From NCBI GenBank assembly GCA_004299495.1, contig SCPY01000094.1:1-13140 (forward strand): DNA of 13,140 nucleotides, read 5' to 3'. This stretch comes from a bacterium. GTDB lineage: Bacteria; Omnitrophota; Gorgyraeia; Gygaellales; UBA12090. Under the pieces are notes generated by a model that was given only the letters and a program-made list of their open reading frames with translations, was not told where the DNA came from and ran no database searches. This document shows positions 6,815 to 13,140 of this stretch, piece by piece (the first letter of the stretch is position 1; each line of letters starts with the position of its first letter). The position numbers and the translations under genes are program-made.

Positions 6815-7923
6815 AAATCGTCAACGTGGTGGGCGCCAGGCCAAATTTTATGAAAATCGCGCCCATTATAGAGGAGATGAGGAAATTTCCCGGCAGCATT
6901 TCTCCTATGCTGGTCCATACCGGACAGCATTATGACGATAATATGTCCAGGCAATTTTTTAAGGACCTGGAACTTCCCGAGCCCGATGTTTTTCTCGGAG
7001 TCGGCCCGGGCACGCACGCCCAGCAAACCGCGAAAATTATGGTGGAATTTGAAAAAATATTAGTCAGGGAAAAGCCGGATTTGACTTTAGTGGTGGGGGA
7101 CGTGAATTCAACCCTTGCCTGCGCGCTGGTTTCCGTCAAGCTGAACATTCCGGTAGCGCACGTTGAAGCCGGCCTGCGCAGTTTTGACAGGGCTATGCCC
7201 GAAGAAATAAACCGGCTGATGACCGACGCGATTTCTGATTACCTCTTTATAACCGAGAAAGAGGCCGAGGTTAATCTCTTAAAAGAAGGAAAACCGAAAG
7301 ACAAAATATTCTTCGTAGGCAATGTAATGATAGACACGCTTTTAAAAAATAAGGCCAAAGGGGATTCTTCAGGCATACTCTCGGAACTGCATCTTGCTTC
7401 AAAGAATTACGCCCTGCTCACGCTTCACCGGCCGGAGAATGTGGATAACGAAGATAAACTTAAGGGGCTTATTGATATTTTAAATGAAATAAAAAAACGC
7501 ATCACTGTGGTATTCCCGGTTCATCCGCGCACGAAAAGCAAATTAGATAATCTCGGCGTATCCGCCAATAACGGGCTTAAACTGACCGGCCCTTTAGGAT
7601 ATCTTGATTTTATTAAGCTGATGAGCGAAGCAAAGTGCGTATTAACCGATTCCGGCGGAATTCAGGAGGAAACGACTATTTTGCGCGTTCCCTGTTTAAC
7701 CCTGCGCAAGAATACAGAGCGCCCGGCCACCATCACCCAGGGGTCAAATATGCTCCTGGGTACCGATAGAGAAAAGATATTGAAAGAGGTAATGAACGTG
7801 CTTAAGGGCAAATCTACGAATAGCGGCATCCCCGAGCTCTGGGACGGGCAAGCCGCGGTAAGGATAGTGCGTATATTGATAGAGTTATCCGGGACTAACG
7901 CGTTCTCACAAGAAAGGTGCTGA
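6811..7923 (+). CDS. wecB: UDP-N-acetylglucosamine 2-epimerase, non-hydrolysing
   Basis: Cytoplasmic enzyme that interconverts UDP-GlcNAc and UDP-ManNAc, 370 residues, normal for the family. It opens with VVGARPNFMKIAPII, and HTGQHYDDNMS follows. Residues corresponding to the catalytic set of the E. coli enzyme are present: D97 in VVGDVNS, E119 in HVEAGLRS, E131 in MPEEINR and H206 in LTLHRPEN. The UDP-binding segments PVHPRT and DSGGIQEET are intact. The start overlaps the previous stop by four bases. No UDP-ManNAc dehydrogenase (WecC) is visible in the window, so ManNAc itself, rather than ManNAcA, may be incorporated, or the next enzyme lies outside. High certainty for the reaction; pathway use inferred. 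Confidence 0.96.
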   Translation: MKIVNVVGARPNFMKIAPIIEEMRKFPGSISPMLVHTGQHYDDNMSRQFFKDLELPEPDVFLGVGPGTHAQQTAKIMVEFEKILVREKPDLTLVVGDVNSTLACALVSVKLNIPVAHVEAGLRSFDRAMPEEINRLMTDAISDYLFITEKEAEVNLLKEGKPKDKIFFVGNVMIDTLLKNKAKGDSSGILSELHLASKNYALLTLHRPENVDNEDKLKGLIDILNEIKKRITVVFPVHPRTKSKLDNLGVSANNGLKLTGPLGYLDFIKLMSEAKCVLTDSGGIQEETTILRVPCLTLRKNTERPATITQGSNMLLGTDREKILKEVMNVLKGKSTNSGIPELWDGQAAVRIVRILIELSGTNAFSQERC

Positions 7924-7925
7924 CA

Positions 7926-8702
7926 ATGTTTAGGGAAATTCTTAAGTATAGGGACCTTATGTTTATGTTAACCTTAAGGGATATAAGGATAAGGTATAAG
8001 CAGGCGGCAATGGGGTATTTATGGGCTATTTTTATGCCCATAATAGCGGTATTATCAGGGATTATCATTAAAGCGGCTATTTCCATAGTTTCAGGCAAGG
8101 CGATAGACTTATCGGAGGTCTCATCTATCGCGGTTAAAGTCTTGCCCTGGACGTTCTTTATAAGCTCTATCAGGTTTTCGGTCAACAGCCTTGTCGGAAA
8201 CAGGGAGTTGGTAACTAAGGTGTATTTTCCGCGAGAGGTATTCCCGTTCGCTTCCATACTTGCCTGCCTGTTTGACTTTGCTATCGCTGCCGCAAGCCTG
8301 TCGATTATCCTTATCTTTACACATATCGGCATAAGCGTACATATTTTATGGGTTCCTCTTATTTTAATATTCTTAATCCTGCTTACTTCCGGCCTGGGCC
8401 TGATTTTTGCTTCTGCCAACCTGTTCTTCAGGGATGTGAAGTATATCGTAGAAATCATACTGATGTTCGGAATATTCTTTACTCCCGTATTTTATGAAGC
8501 TGGCACTTTTGGAAAATGGAAAGCGTTATTACTGCTCAACCCCATCGGAAGCATCCTGGATGGCTTAAACAGCGCTGTCGTATTGCACACAATGCCCAGC
8601 GTCTTATGGACTTTTTACGCTGGGGTAAGCTCAATAATGGTATTTTCGGCTGGCTTGTATATTTTTCACAAAAGCGAACCGTATTTTTCAGAAAATATAT
8701 AA
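7926..8702 (+). CDS. wzm: ABC-2 type polysaccharide exporter, membrane subunit (Wzm-like)
   Basis: Inner-membrane half of an ABC exporter that moves a lipid-linked glycan to the periplasm, 258 residues. The cytoplasmic entry LKYRDLMFMLTLRDIRIRYKQ leads into GYLWAIFMPII, the classic start of the ABC-2 polysaccharide permeases. About six hydrophobic helices follow, and ASANLFFRDVKYIVEI before the fifth and the NPIG segment near the end are family features. The ATG at 7926 is chosen with the AAAGG at 7913-7917. A GTG at 7917 would give three more codons but lies on that site. The start is two bases after the wecB stop, and the ATPase partner follows 20 bases later. A long open frame on the opposite strand is only a shadow of this gene. 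Confidence 0.94.
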   Translation: MFREILKYRDLMFMLTLRDIRIRYKQAAMGYLWAIFMPIIAVLSGIIIKAAISIVSGKAIDLSEVSSIAVKVLPWTFFISSIRFSVNSLVGNRELVTKVYFPREVFPFASILACLFDFAIAAASLSIILIFTHIGISVHILWVPLILIFLILLTSGLGLIFASANLFFRDVKYIVEIILMFGIFFTPVFYEAGTFGKWKALLLLNPIGSILDGLNSAVVLHTMPSVLWTFYAGVSSIMVFSAGLYIFHKSEPYFSENI

Positions 8703-8722
8703 GGTTATCTTGAGGAGCAATT

Positions 8723-9955
8723 ATGAATATGATTGAATTCAATAATGTATCCAAGAAATTTAAAAGGGGTGAAAAGCTTACTTCCTTAAGAGACGTTATC
8801 CCTAATTTTTTCCGGAAAGCCCTGTCAACCAACAATGGCAATGATTTAAAAGAGGAAGAATTCTGGGCACTACAGGAGGTAAACTTCACGGTAGAAAAAG
8901 GAGAAAATGTAGGAATTATGGGGCCTAACGGAGCGGGAAAAAGCACAATCTTAAAATTATTAGCCGGCATAATGAAGCCCAATAAAGGGCAGCTGAAGGT
9001 TTCCGGAAGGCTCTCCGCCCTTATAGAGGTAACTGCCGGCTTCCATACAGAGTTGACCGGAAGAGAAAATACCTATCTTAATGGGACAATTATGGGTATG
9101 AACAAAAAGGAAATAGACAAGAAATTTGACCAAATAGTGGAATTTTCAGGTATCAGAGAATTTATTGATACGCCGGTGAAAAGGTATTCTTCGGGAATGC
9201 AATCGCGCTTGGGCTTTTCCGTTGCCGCTTTTATGGATTCGGATATTTTATTGGTAGACGAGGTTTTATCTGTCGGGGATACCGCCTTCCAGGCAAAATG
9301 CGCACAGAAAATGCGCGAACTGATCAACTCCGGGACTACTATTGTGTTAGTTTCTCATAATCTTGCCTTGATTCAAAGCATCTGTAAGCGGGTGATTTTA
9401 ATTGACAAGGGCAGGGTCCTTAAGGAAGGCGATCCTGTGGATGTAATACAGTTTTATCAAGAATCCATCTCTAAGCGCCAGGAAGCAGAAACCAGAGAAA
9501 CATTTTCCCCGGATGAATACAAGGTCAAGGTAAATCGTGAGGAATTGATCGAGGTCGTAAACATCAGCATGCATGGCGAACAGCATGAATATAAAGATGT
9601 ATTCGCCTTCGGGGAAACAATGTCTATCGGCATAGAGCTTAAATCAAGAGAAAAGACAGAAGAACCCATAATAATTTTGGATATCATGCGCCATGACGGG
9701 GTCGTATGCTGCTCGATAAACTCCAAGGAAGACGCATTTATCATAAGCAACTTAGGAGAAACAGGCAAAATAAATATAGATTTGGGCAAAATAAACCTGG
9801 CTCCAGGAATTTATCTGGTAAAAGTCTCCGTGTGGGACAAAGAAATGATCCATGTGTATACGACCGCTAAAAAAGATATTTTCAGGATAGAAACGGGAAA
9901 ATTTGTAAATAGCGAAGCGATTTTTCTGCCAAAAGCAAGATGGAGCCTAGAATAG
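8723..9955 (+). CDS. wzt: Polysaccharide ABC exporter ATPase with C-terminal glycan-binding domain (Wzt-like)
   Basis: Cytoplasmic ATPase that drives the Wzm-like channel, 410 residues. The nucleotide-binding domain (about 1-240) has Walker A GPNGAGKST (67-75), signature YSSGMQSR (155-162), Walker B DILLVDE (174-180) and H-loop LVSHN. As in Wzt/TagH exporters, an insertion sits between the first strand and Walker A. Residues about 265-400 form a beta-rich domain (EVVNISM, GETMSIGIEL, IILDIMRHDG, LAPGIYLVKVSVW) matching the Wzt C-terminal carbohydrate-binding domain, which in E. coli O8/O9a recognises the finished chain end. That implies a polymer completed in the cytoplasm and checked before export. 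GAGGAG lies five bases before the ATG; a second ATG two codons in is an alternative start. Confidence 0.94.
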   Translation: MNMIEFNNVSKKFKRGEKLTSLRDVIPNFFRKALSTNNGNDLKEEEFWALQEVNFTVEKGENVGIMGPNGAGKSTILKLLAGIMKPNKGQLKVSGRLSALIEVTAGFHTELTGRENTYLNGTIMGMNKKEIDKKFDQIVEFSGIREFIDTPVKRYSSGMQSRLGFSVAAFMDSDILLVDEVLSVGDTAFQAKCAQKMRELINSGTTIVLVSHNLALIQSICKRVILIDKGRVLKEGDPVDVIQFYQESISKRQEAETRETFSPDEYKVKVNREELIEVVNISMHGEQHEYKDVFAFGETMSIGIELKSREKTEEPIIILDIMRHDGVVCCSINSKEDAFIISNLGETGKINIDLGKINLAPGIYLVKVSVWDKEMIHVYTTAKKDIFRIETGKFVNSEAIFLPKARWSLE

Positions 9956-9956
9956 G

Positions 9957-11033
9957 ATGTTTTCTAAGTTGAAATATATCAGGGACTTTATATTCATACA
10001 AAAGTGCATTCCCTGGCGGATAAGCCGGTTTATAAGCATTAAAGCAAAAGAATGTTATGATTTTTTTTGCCTTACAGCAAAAAAATGGACCGAAACGGAG
10101 TATATTGAAGAGTGGAGTATTGCAATTTACAAAATGACTTTGAGCGGCAAGACTTTCAAATTAGCCAACGATACTGCGAACAATAAGCCTGCCTTAACCA
10201 GAAGGGATACAAAAAATAGAATGATTGCGTATGTTGCCGATCCATTTCTCGTGTTTAATAATGGCATATACAATATGTTTTTCGAAGCCCTTAAAAATTG
10301 CAGGGGCATCAAAAAAGGGATCATAGGCCTGGCTACAAGTGATAACCTCAAAAGGTGGAAATTCAAAAAAATAGTTTTAGAGGAACCGTTCCATCTTTCC
10401 TACCCTAACATATTCTACTGGGAAGGAAAATTCTATATGCTGCCAGAAAGCCAGGAAGCAAAAGCCGTAAGGTTATATGAGGCAATCGATTTCCCGGAGA
10501 AATGGAAGTTTGTCAAGATTTTACTAGATGGGAAAAATTTTGTTGACCCTACAATTTTCCATTTTATGGATAAATTTTGGATGTTTTTGTCGGACACCTC
10601 GAATTGTATTTTATACTTATACTATGCTGATTCATTAGATGGCGCTTGGAAGGAGCATCCCAAGAGTCCGATCATAAAAGATGATTCCAGCAAAGCCCGA
10701 CCGGCAGGTAATGTCCTTTTTATTGAAAATAGGCTAATTAGGCTCGCTCAGAATTATTTTAAAAGTTACGGCTACGCGGTCCGGGCTTTTGAGATTACCA
10801 AGCTGGACACAGAGGAGTATGAAGAAAAAGAGCTTCCGGAAAGCCCCCTGATAAAAGGGACAGATATTGGCTGGAACAAAGATGGCATGCACCACTTATC
10901 CGTACATCAGGTCAGGGAGAAAGAGTGGGTCGCGTCTGTTGACGGTAAGAAAGTTTACGAAAGATACAAGTATCTAAAGCATGCTCCACCATTTTTAACA
11001 CGTTTTTTAGCTAAAATTTCCCAAAACGCGTGA
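9957..11033 (+). CDS. GH43-like five-bladed beta-propeller protein with shared N-terminal YI-DF-QKCIPWR tag
   Basis: A 358-residue protein with two parts. Residues 7-21 (YIRDFIFIQKCIPWR) are the tag repeated in the next two genes. From about residue 50 the protein matches bacterial relatives of the N-terminal domain of plant glucosamine inositolphosphorylceramide transferase, a GH43/GH32-like propeller common in polysaccharide loci. Visible blade motifs are VADPFLV (93-99), HLSYPNIFY (146-154), MLPES (161-165), FVDPTIF (195-201), YYADSLDGAWKEHP (222-235), ARPAG (247-251) and HHLSVH (312-317). No signal peptide or membrane helix is present, so it is cytoplasmic or membrane-bound by the tag. 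Whether it hydrolyses, transfers or only binds sugars is unknown. It starts one base after the wzt stop and its stop overlaps the next start. The gene is clearly AT-richer than the core genes (16 of 60 G+C at 10561-10620). Confidence 0.82.
   Translation: MFSKLKYIRDFIFIQKCIPWRISRFISIKAKECYDFFCLTAKKWTETEYIEEWSIAIYKMTLSGKTFKLANDTANNKPALTRRDTKNRMIAYVADPFLVFNNGIYNMFFEALKNCRGIKKGIIGLATSDNLKRWKFKKIVLEEPFHLSYPNIFYWEGKFYMLPESQEAKAVRLYEAIDFPEKWKFVKILLDGKNFVDPTIFHFMDKFWMFLSDTSNCILYLYYADSLDGAWKEHPKSPIIKDDSSKARPAGNVLFIENRLIRLAQNYFKSYGYAVRAFEITKLDTEEYEEKELPESPLIKGTDIGWNKDGMHHLSVHQVREKEWVASVDGKKVYERYKYLKHAPPFLTRFLAKISQNA
9975..10019 (+). repeat. Copy 1 of the shared N-terminal tag (residues 7-21 of the propeller protein)
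   Basis: Encodes YIRDFIFIQKCIPWR. Against copy 3 it matches at 34 of 45 bases; six of the eight changed codons are synonymous, which points to selection on the protein rather than on the DNA. Confidence 0.85.
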
Positions 11034-12442
11034 GAAAATTTTCGTTTAGCTATATTTATAGTTTTGTCGTTAGTCAAAAATGCATTCCCTGGCGGGCAAT
11101 TGAACTATGGAATAGCGGTAGGCTTAATACTTTTATCACCAGAATTGATGCCTTTGCGCGCCATTACTTCCTGCGGCCTTTGATCATATGGCCTTATTGG
11201 ATGAAATTTCTGATAAGGCGGTTTTTTAGCAGAAAACCCAATTGGCGAATTGGATTCTTGAGTTTTGAGTTTGAACACCTGGAGTTGATGCCCTTCGGCG
11301 GATACGGAATGACCCTTAAATTTGTAACGGATTACCTCAATAACAACGGCAAACCGCTTAAAGCCGATGTGCTTATGAGCGAAGGGAAGGATATCCCGGC
11401 GGTTACCGCCAAAAGATACCATAGCGCGGACCTTATCTTTATGCCGAAAGGGGAAAGCCCTTTAGTGTATTTTCAGTGCGTACGCGCACTTAACCGCAGA
11501 GGAATTAATGTCTTCATAGGGATTGACCACGCTAGGAGCTATGAATATTATTTAAGAAACTTTCCCTATATTAACTGGGTTGTCTGGATCAAAGATCCTA
11601 AAGACAGAAAAATCTTTGAAAAAATCCTAACGGTAAGCTTAGAAGCAAAGACATGGGGTAACAATATAGACGGACTTATCAAACAAGGCGAGGAAGATGC
11701 TGAATCTTTACGCAGGATGATTAAGGTAAGCCGCGGCTATGGGAGAAAGATTTATTTTGGCGCGGAAGCAAGCCACCTGGCTGAAATCGCCCGCAGGAAG
11801 TACGATATGGATGATATCAATGCCTTTCACTGGCCGAATCCCATTCCGCTCCCTGACATTACCGAGGCGACCTTCTCAGAGAGGCCGTCATTCCTGCTTC
11901 TGGGGCGTCTTGACCCCATCAAAAGGCCCTGGATTTTCTGTGAGCTGGCCAGGAGGTTTAAGGATGCGGATTTCTACGTAGCCGGAAAAAGCCACTATCC
12001 TGAGATCGTGGACCCGGTACTTGCAAAGTACAAAGACCTGCCAAATCTTAAGTTCATGGGAAGAATAGAAGGCAAGGACAAGGCCGTTCTTCTGGATCGA
12101 GTCTGGGCAGTAGTAAACACCAGCATCCATGAAGGGGTGCCGGTATCGCTTCTGGAGGGCTTTTCTTACGGCAAACCGGCTATCGCCGCCCTTAACCCGG
12201 ATGGGCTGACTAGCCGCTTCGGCATCTATGTGGGTGAGGTTTTCGGGAACGGTGATGATACTCAATCCTTAGACAGGTTTTCTTCAGCCATTGAAAGAGT
12301 AATCAACGGCGAGCTCGACAAAGAGAAAATTGGACAAGAGGCAAGGCAATATATTGCTACAGTCCATTCCTTTGAGTATTTTGAATCAACCTTGCTGCGT
12401 GTCCTGAATACTCCTAATAATTTTCAATACAAGGTGTATTAA
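11030..12442 (+). CDS. GT-B glycosyltransferase (GT4-like) with the shared N-terminal tag
   Basis: A 470-residue transferase. It starts with GTG at 11030, overlapping the previous TGA by four bases. This start has no clear ribosome site, but it is supported because it is needed to include the tag YIYSFVVSQKCIPWR (residues 8-22); the next in-frame ATG (11201) would remove it. After a basic, aromatic-rich linker that may touch the membrane (about 40-70), an N-terminal Rossmann-like domain begins at WRIGFLSFEFEHLE. The C-terminal donor domain begins at SFLLLGRLDPIKRP (287-300). The pair E368/E376 in HEGVPVSLLEGFSYGKPAI is the E-x7-E nucleotide-sugar site of GT4 enzymes. No signal peptide. The body is GC-rich like the core genes (34 of 60 at 11881-11940), while the first 60 bases are not. 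Donor and linkage are unknown. Confidence 0.88.
   Translation: MRKFSFSYIYSFVVSQKCIPWRAIELWNSGRLNTFITRIDAFARHYFLRPLIIWPYWMKFLIRRFFSRKPNWRIGFLSFEFEHLELMPFGGYGMTLKFVTDYLNNNGKPLKADVLMSEGKDIPAVTAKRYHSADLIFMPKGESPLVYFQCVRALNRRGINVFIGIDHARSYEYYLRNFPYINWVVWIKDPKDRKIFEKILTVSLEAKTWGNNIDGLIKQGEEDAESLRRMIKVSRGYGRKIYFGAEASHLAEIARRKYDMDDINAFHWPNPIPLPDITEATFSERPSFLLLGRLDPIKRPWIFCELARRFKDADFYVAGKSHYPEIVDPVLAKYKDLPNLKFMGRIEGKDKAVLLDRVWAVVNTSIHEGVPVSLLEGFSYGKPAIAALNPDGLTSRFGIYVGEVFGNGDDTQSLDRFSSAIERVINGELDKEKIGQEARQYIATVHSFEYFESTLLRVLNTPNNFQYKVY
11051..11095 (+). repeat. Copy 2 of the shared N-terminal tag (residues 8-22 of the glycosyltransferase)
   Basis: Encodes YIYSFVVSQKCIPWR. The QKCIPWR core is identical to copies 1 and 3. 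The following AIELW also resembles VIESW after copy 3. Confidence 0.85.
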
Positions 12443-12443
12443 G

Positions 12444-13140
12444 ATGAATAAATGCTCAATCAGCTACATTCATGACTTTATATTTAAGCAAAAGTGTATC
12501 CCATGGCGGGTAATTGAATCCTGGAAACGGGCAATTGAGTCATGGAGACGTATAATTGAGTTTTGGAAATACAGAATTAAGTCGGGCTGGGTACAGGAAC
12601 GGTGGAATCGTTTTCAGGTTAAAGCTATGTCCAAGTTTATACTTCGAGACATTTTGCTTGAGAATTTATTCACCGGAGGATTTAACGGAGATAAACAATT
12701 TGATTATGCACATACACCACCAGAGAGATGGCATCCAAATTATTTGCTAAAAGAGTCTCCTCATGTTAAATTTCTACAGCACTTCAAAAATACTAAAGAA
12801 GTCAATCAAGAAGAATTTAAAAACACAGAATATTTTTGTTTTGGGGCTAAAGATATTCGGATTTATGGAGATTTTTTTGAAATTTCAGATGAGGAGCGGC
12901 TTATAGAACGAGCGAACACTTTTTTAAGTCTTTACAGAGCCGTAAGAGATAAAACGAACGGAAAAAATTTTATTTTTTTTCCTGGAGATTGCTATCCTAA
13001 AAATTGCTTCATGAAAGTATCCAAAATTCCTAAATCCAAGTATTATTTGATTAGAGAGGGCCATCACAGATTCGCATCCTATTATGTTCTCGGCTATAAA
13101 ACAGTCAAAGTAAGAATTATAGGATTGTCCAAAATTCCAG
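12444..13140 (+). CDS. Tagged protein with a ParB/sulfiredoxin-like GHHR motif (partial, runs off the right edge)
   Basis: An ATG at 12444, one base after the previous stop, opens a frame without stops to the window end, giving at least 232 residues. Residues 8-22 (YIHDFIFKQKCIPWR) are the third tag copy. Residues 23-43 are three tandem heptads (VIESWKR, AIESWRR, IIEFWKY), probably an amphipathic helix with a Trp stripe. Near the right edge, YYLIREGHHRFASYYVLGYK (residues 200-219) carries the G-H-H-R motif (206-209) and the following A...LGY pattern typical of the ParB N-terminal/sulfiredoxin fold, which binds and hydrolyses or transfers nucleotide phosphate. Such domains also occur in small kinases and are sometimes found in surface-glycan loci. 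The function here is unknown. The gene is very AT-rich (13 of 60 G+C at 12781-12840), suggesting recent acquisition. A short open frame at 12556-12750 is a shadow. Confidence 0.85.
   Translation, partial: MNKCSISYIHDFIFKQKCIPWRVIESWKRAIESWRRIIEFWKYRIKSGWVQERWNRFQVKAMSKFILRDILLENLFTGGFNGDKQFDYAHTPPERWHPNYLLKESPHVKFLQHFKNTKEVNQEEFKNTEYFCFGAKDIRIYGDFFEISDEERLIERANTFLSLYRAVRDKTNGKNFIFFPGDCYPKNCFMKVSKIPKSKYYLIREGHHRFASYYVLGYKTVKVRIIGLSKIP
12465..12509 (+). repeat. Copy 3 of the shared N-terminal tag
   Basis: Encodes YIHDFIFKQKCIPWR. Four of the seven codons for QKCIPWR differ synonymously from copy 2 (AAG/AAA, TGT/TGC, ATC/ATT, CCA/CCC), so the protein sequence is kept while the DNA drifts. Confidence 0.85.
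12510..12572 (+). repeat. Three tandem 21-base units encoding a Trp heptad repeat
   Basis: Units start at 12510, 12531 and 12552, each containing the core AATTGA followed by a Trp codon (TGG) at the same offset. They encode V/A/I-I-E-S/F-W-K/R-R/Y. The copies have diverged in third and some first bases. The repeat follows directly on the tag and should extend it as one helix. Confidence 0.8.

Noticed and set aside
7895..8458. 187-residue open frame on the minus strand opposite the Wzm gene
   Set aside because: It is fully opposite a clear permease gene, matches no family I recognise, and reverse frames of membrane-protein genes are often open.
12556..12750. 64-residue forward open frame inside the GHHR gene
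   Set aside because: It is out of frame with a longer gene supported by the tag and the GHHR motif.
10061..12980. Runs of eight T at 10061-10068 and 12973-12980 as possible phase-variation tracts
   Set aside because: Both frames are intact, and runs of this length are expected by chance in such AT-rich genes.

Overview
The window is a single, tightly packed, plus-strand gene cluster for making and exporting a cell-surface polysaccharide in a Gram-negative-type (outer-membrane) bacterium. It holds the tail of one upstream gene, eleven complete genes and one gene that runs off the right edge. Genes overlap by 4 bases or sit 1-20 bases apart, except for one 90-base gap at 4058-4147, so one long operon is likely. 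No RNA gene, insertion sequence, CRISPR array or convincing terminator was seen, and no stretch over 300 bases lacks a gene. The organism cannot be fixed from this sequence. The mix of exosortase-A-type export genes, Lys/Ile-rich proteins and moderate G+C would suit an uncultured lineage such as Omnitrophota or a deltaproteobacterium-like group, but that is only a guess.

Left part (133-4645), the envelope machine: an outer-membrane export protein (OPX, Wza-like), an inner-membrane chain-length regulator (PCP, Wzz-like), a GspA/ExeA-type AAA ATPase with an unusual duplicated cysteine motif at its C-terminus, a BY-type tyrosine kinase, and a small single-pass membrane protein with a long coiled coil. 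The OPX-PCP-ATPase-kinase set resembles exosortase A (XrtA/PEP-CTERM) polysaccharide loci, but no exosortase or PEP-CTERM substrate is visible here.

Middle part (4665-9955), precursors and export: a UDP-hexose/UDP-HexNAc 4-epimerase-like SDR enzyme, a GT4 glycosyltransferase of the type linked to exosortase A, UDP-GlcNAc 2-epimerase (WecB, giving UDP-ManNAc), and an ABC exporter pair. The ATPase of that pair (Wzt-like) carries a C-terminal carbohydrate-binding domain. The glycan is therefore probably finished in the cytoplasm, recognised by the Wzt domain, exported through Wzm/Wzt, and then handled by the PCP/OPX pair.

Right part (9957-13140), the accessory end: three consecutive genes with unrelated main domains (a GH43-like five-bladed beta-propeller, a GT-B glycosyltransferase, and a protein with a ParB/sulfiredoxin-like GHHR motif). 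All three begin with the same short module, consensus S/K-Y-I-x-D/S-F-I/V-x-x-Q-K-C-I-P-W-R. This shared N-terminal tag is the most unusual observation in the window. It looks like a docking or targeting element for a set of glycan-modifying enzymes, and I do not recognise it as a described domain. Base composition is also patchy here: the first and third tagged genes are AT-rich, while the body of the middle one is GC-rich like the core genes.
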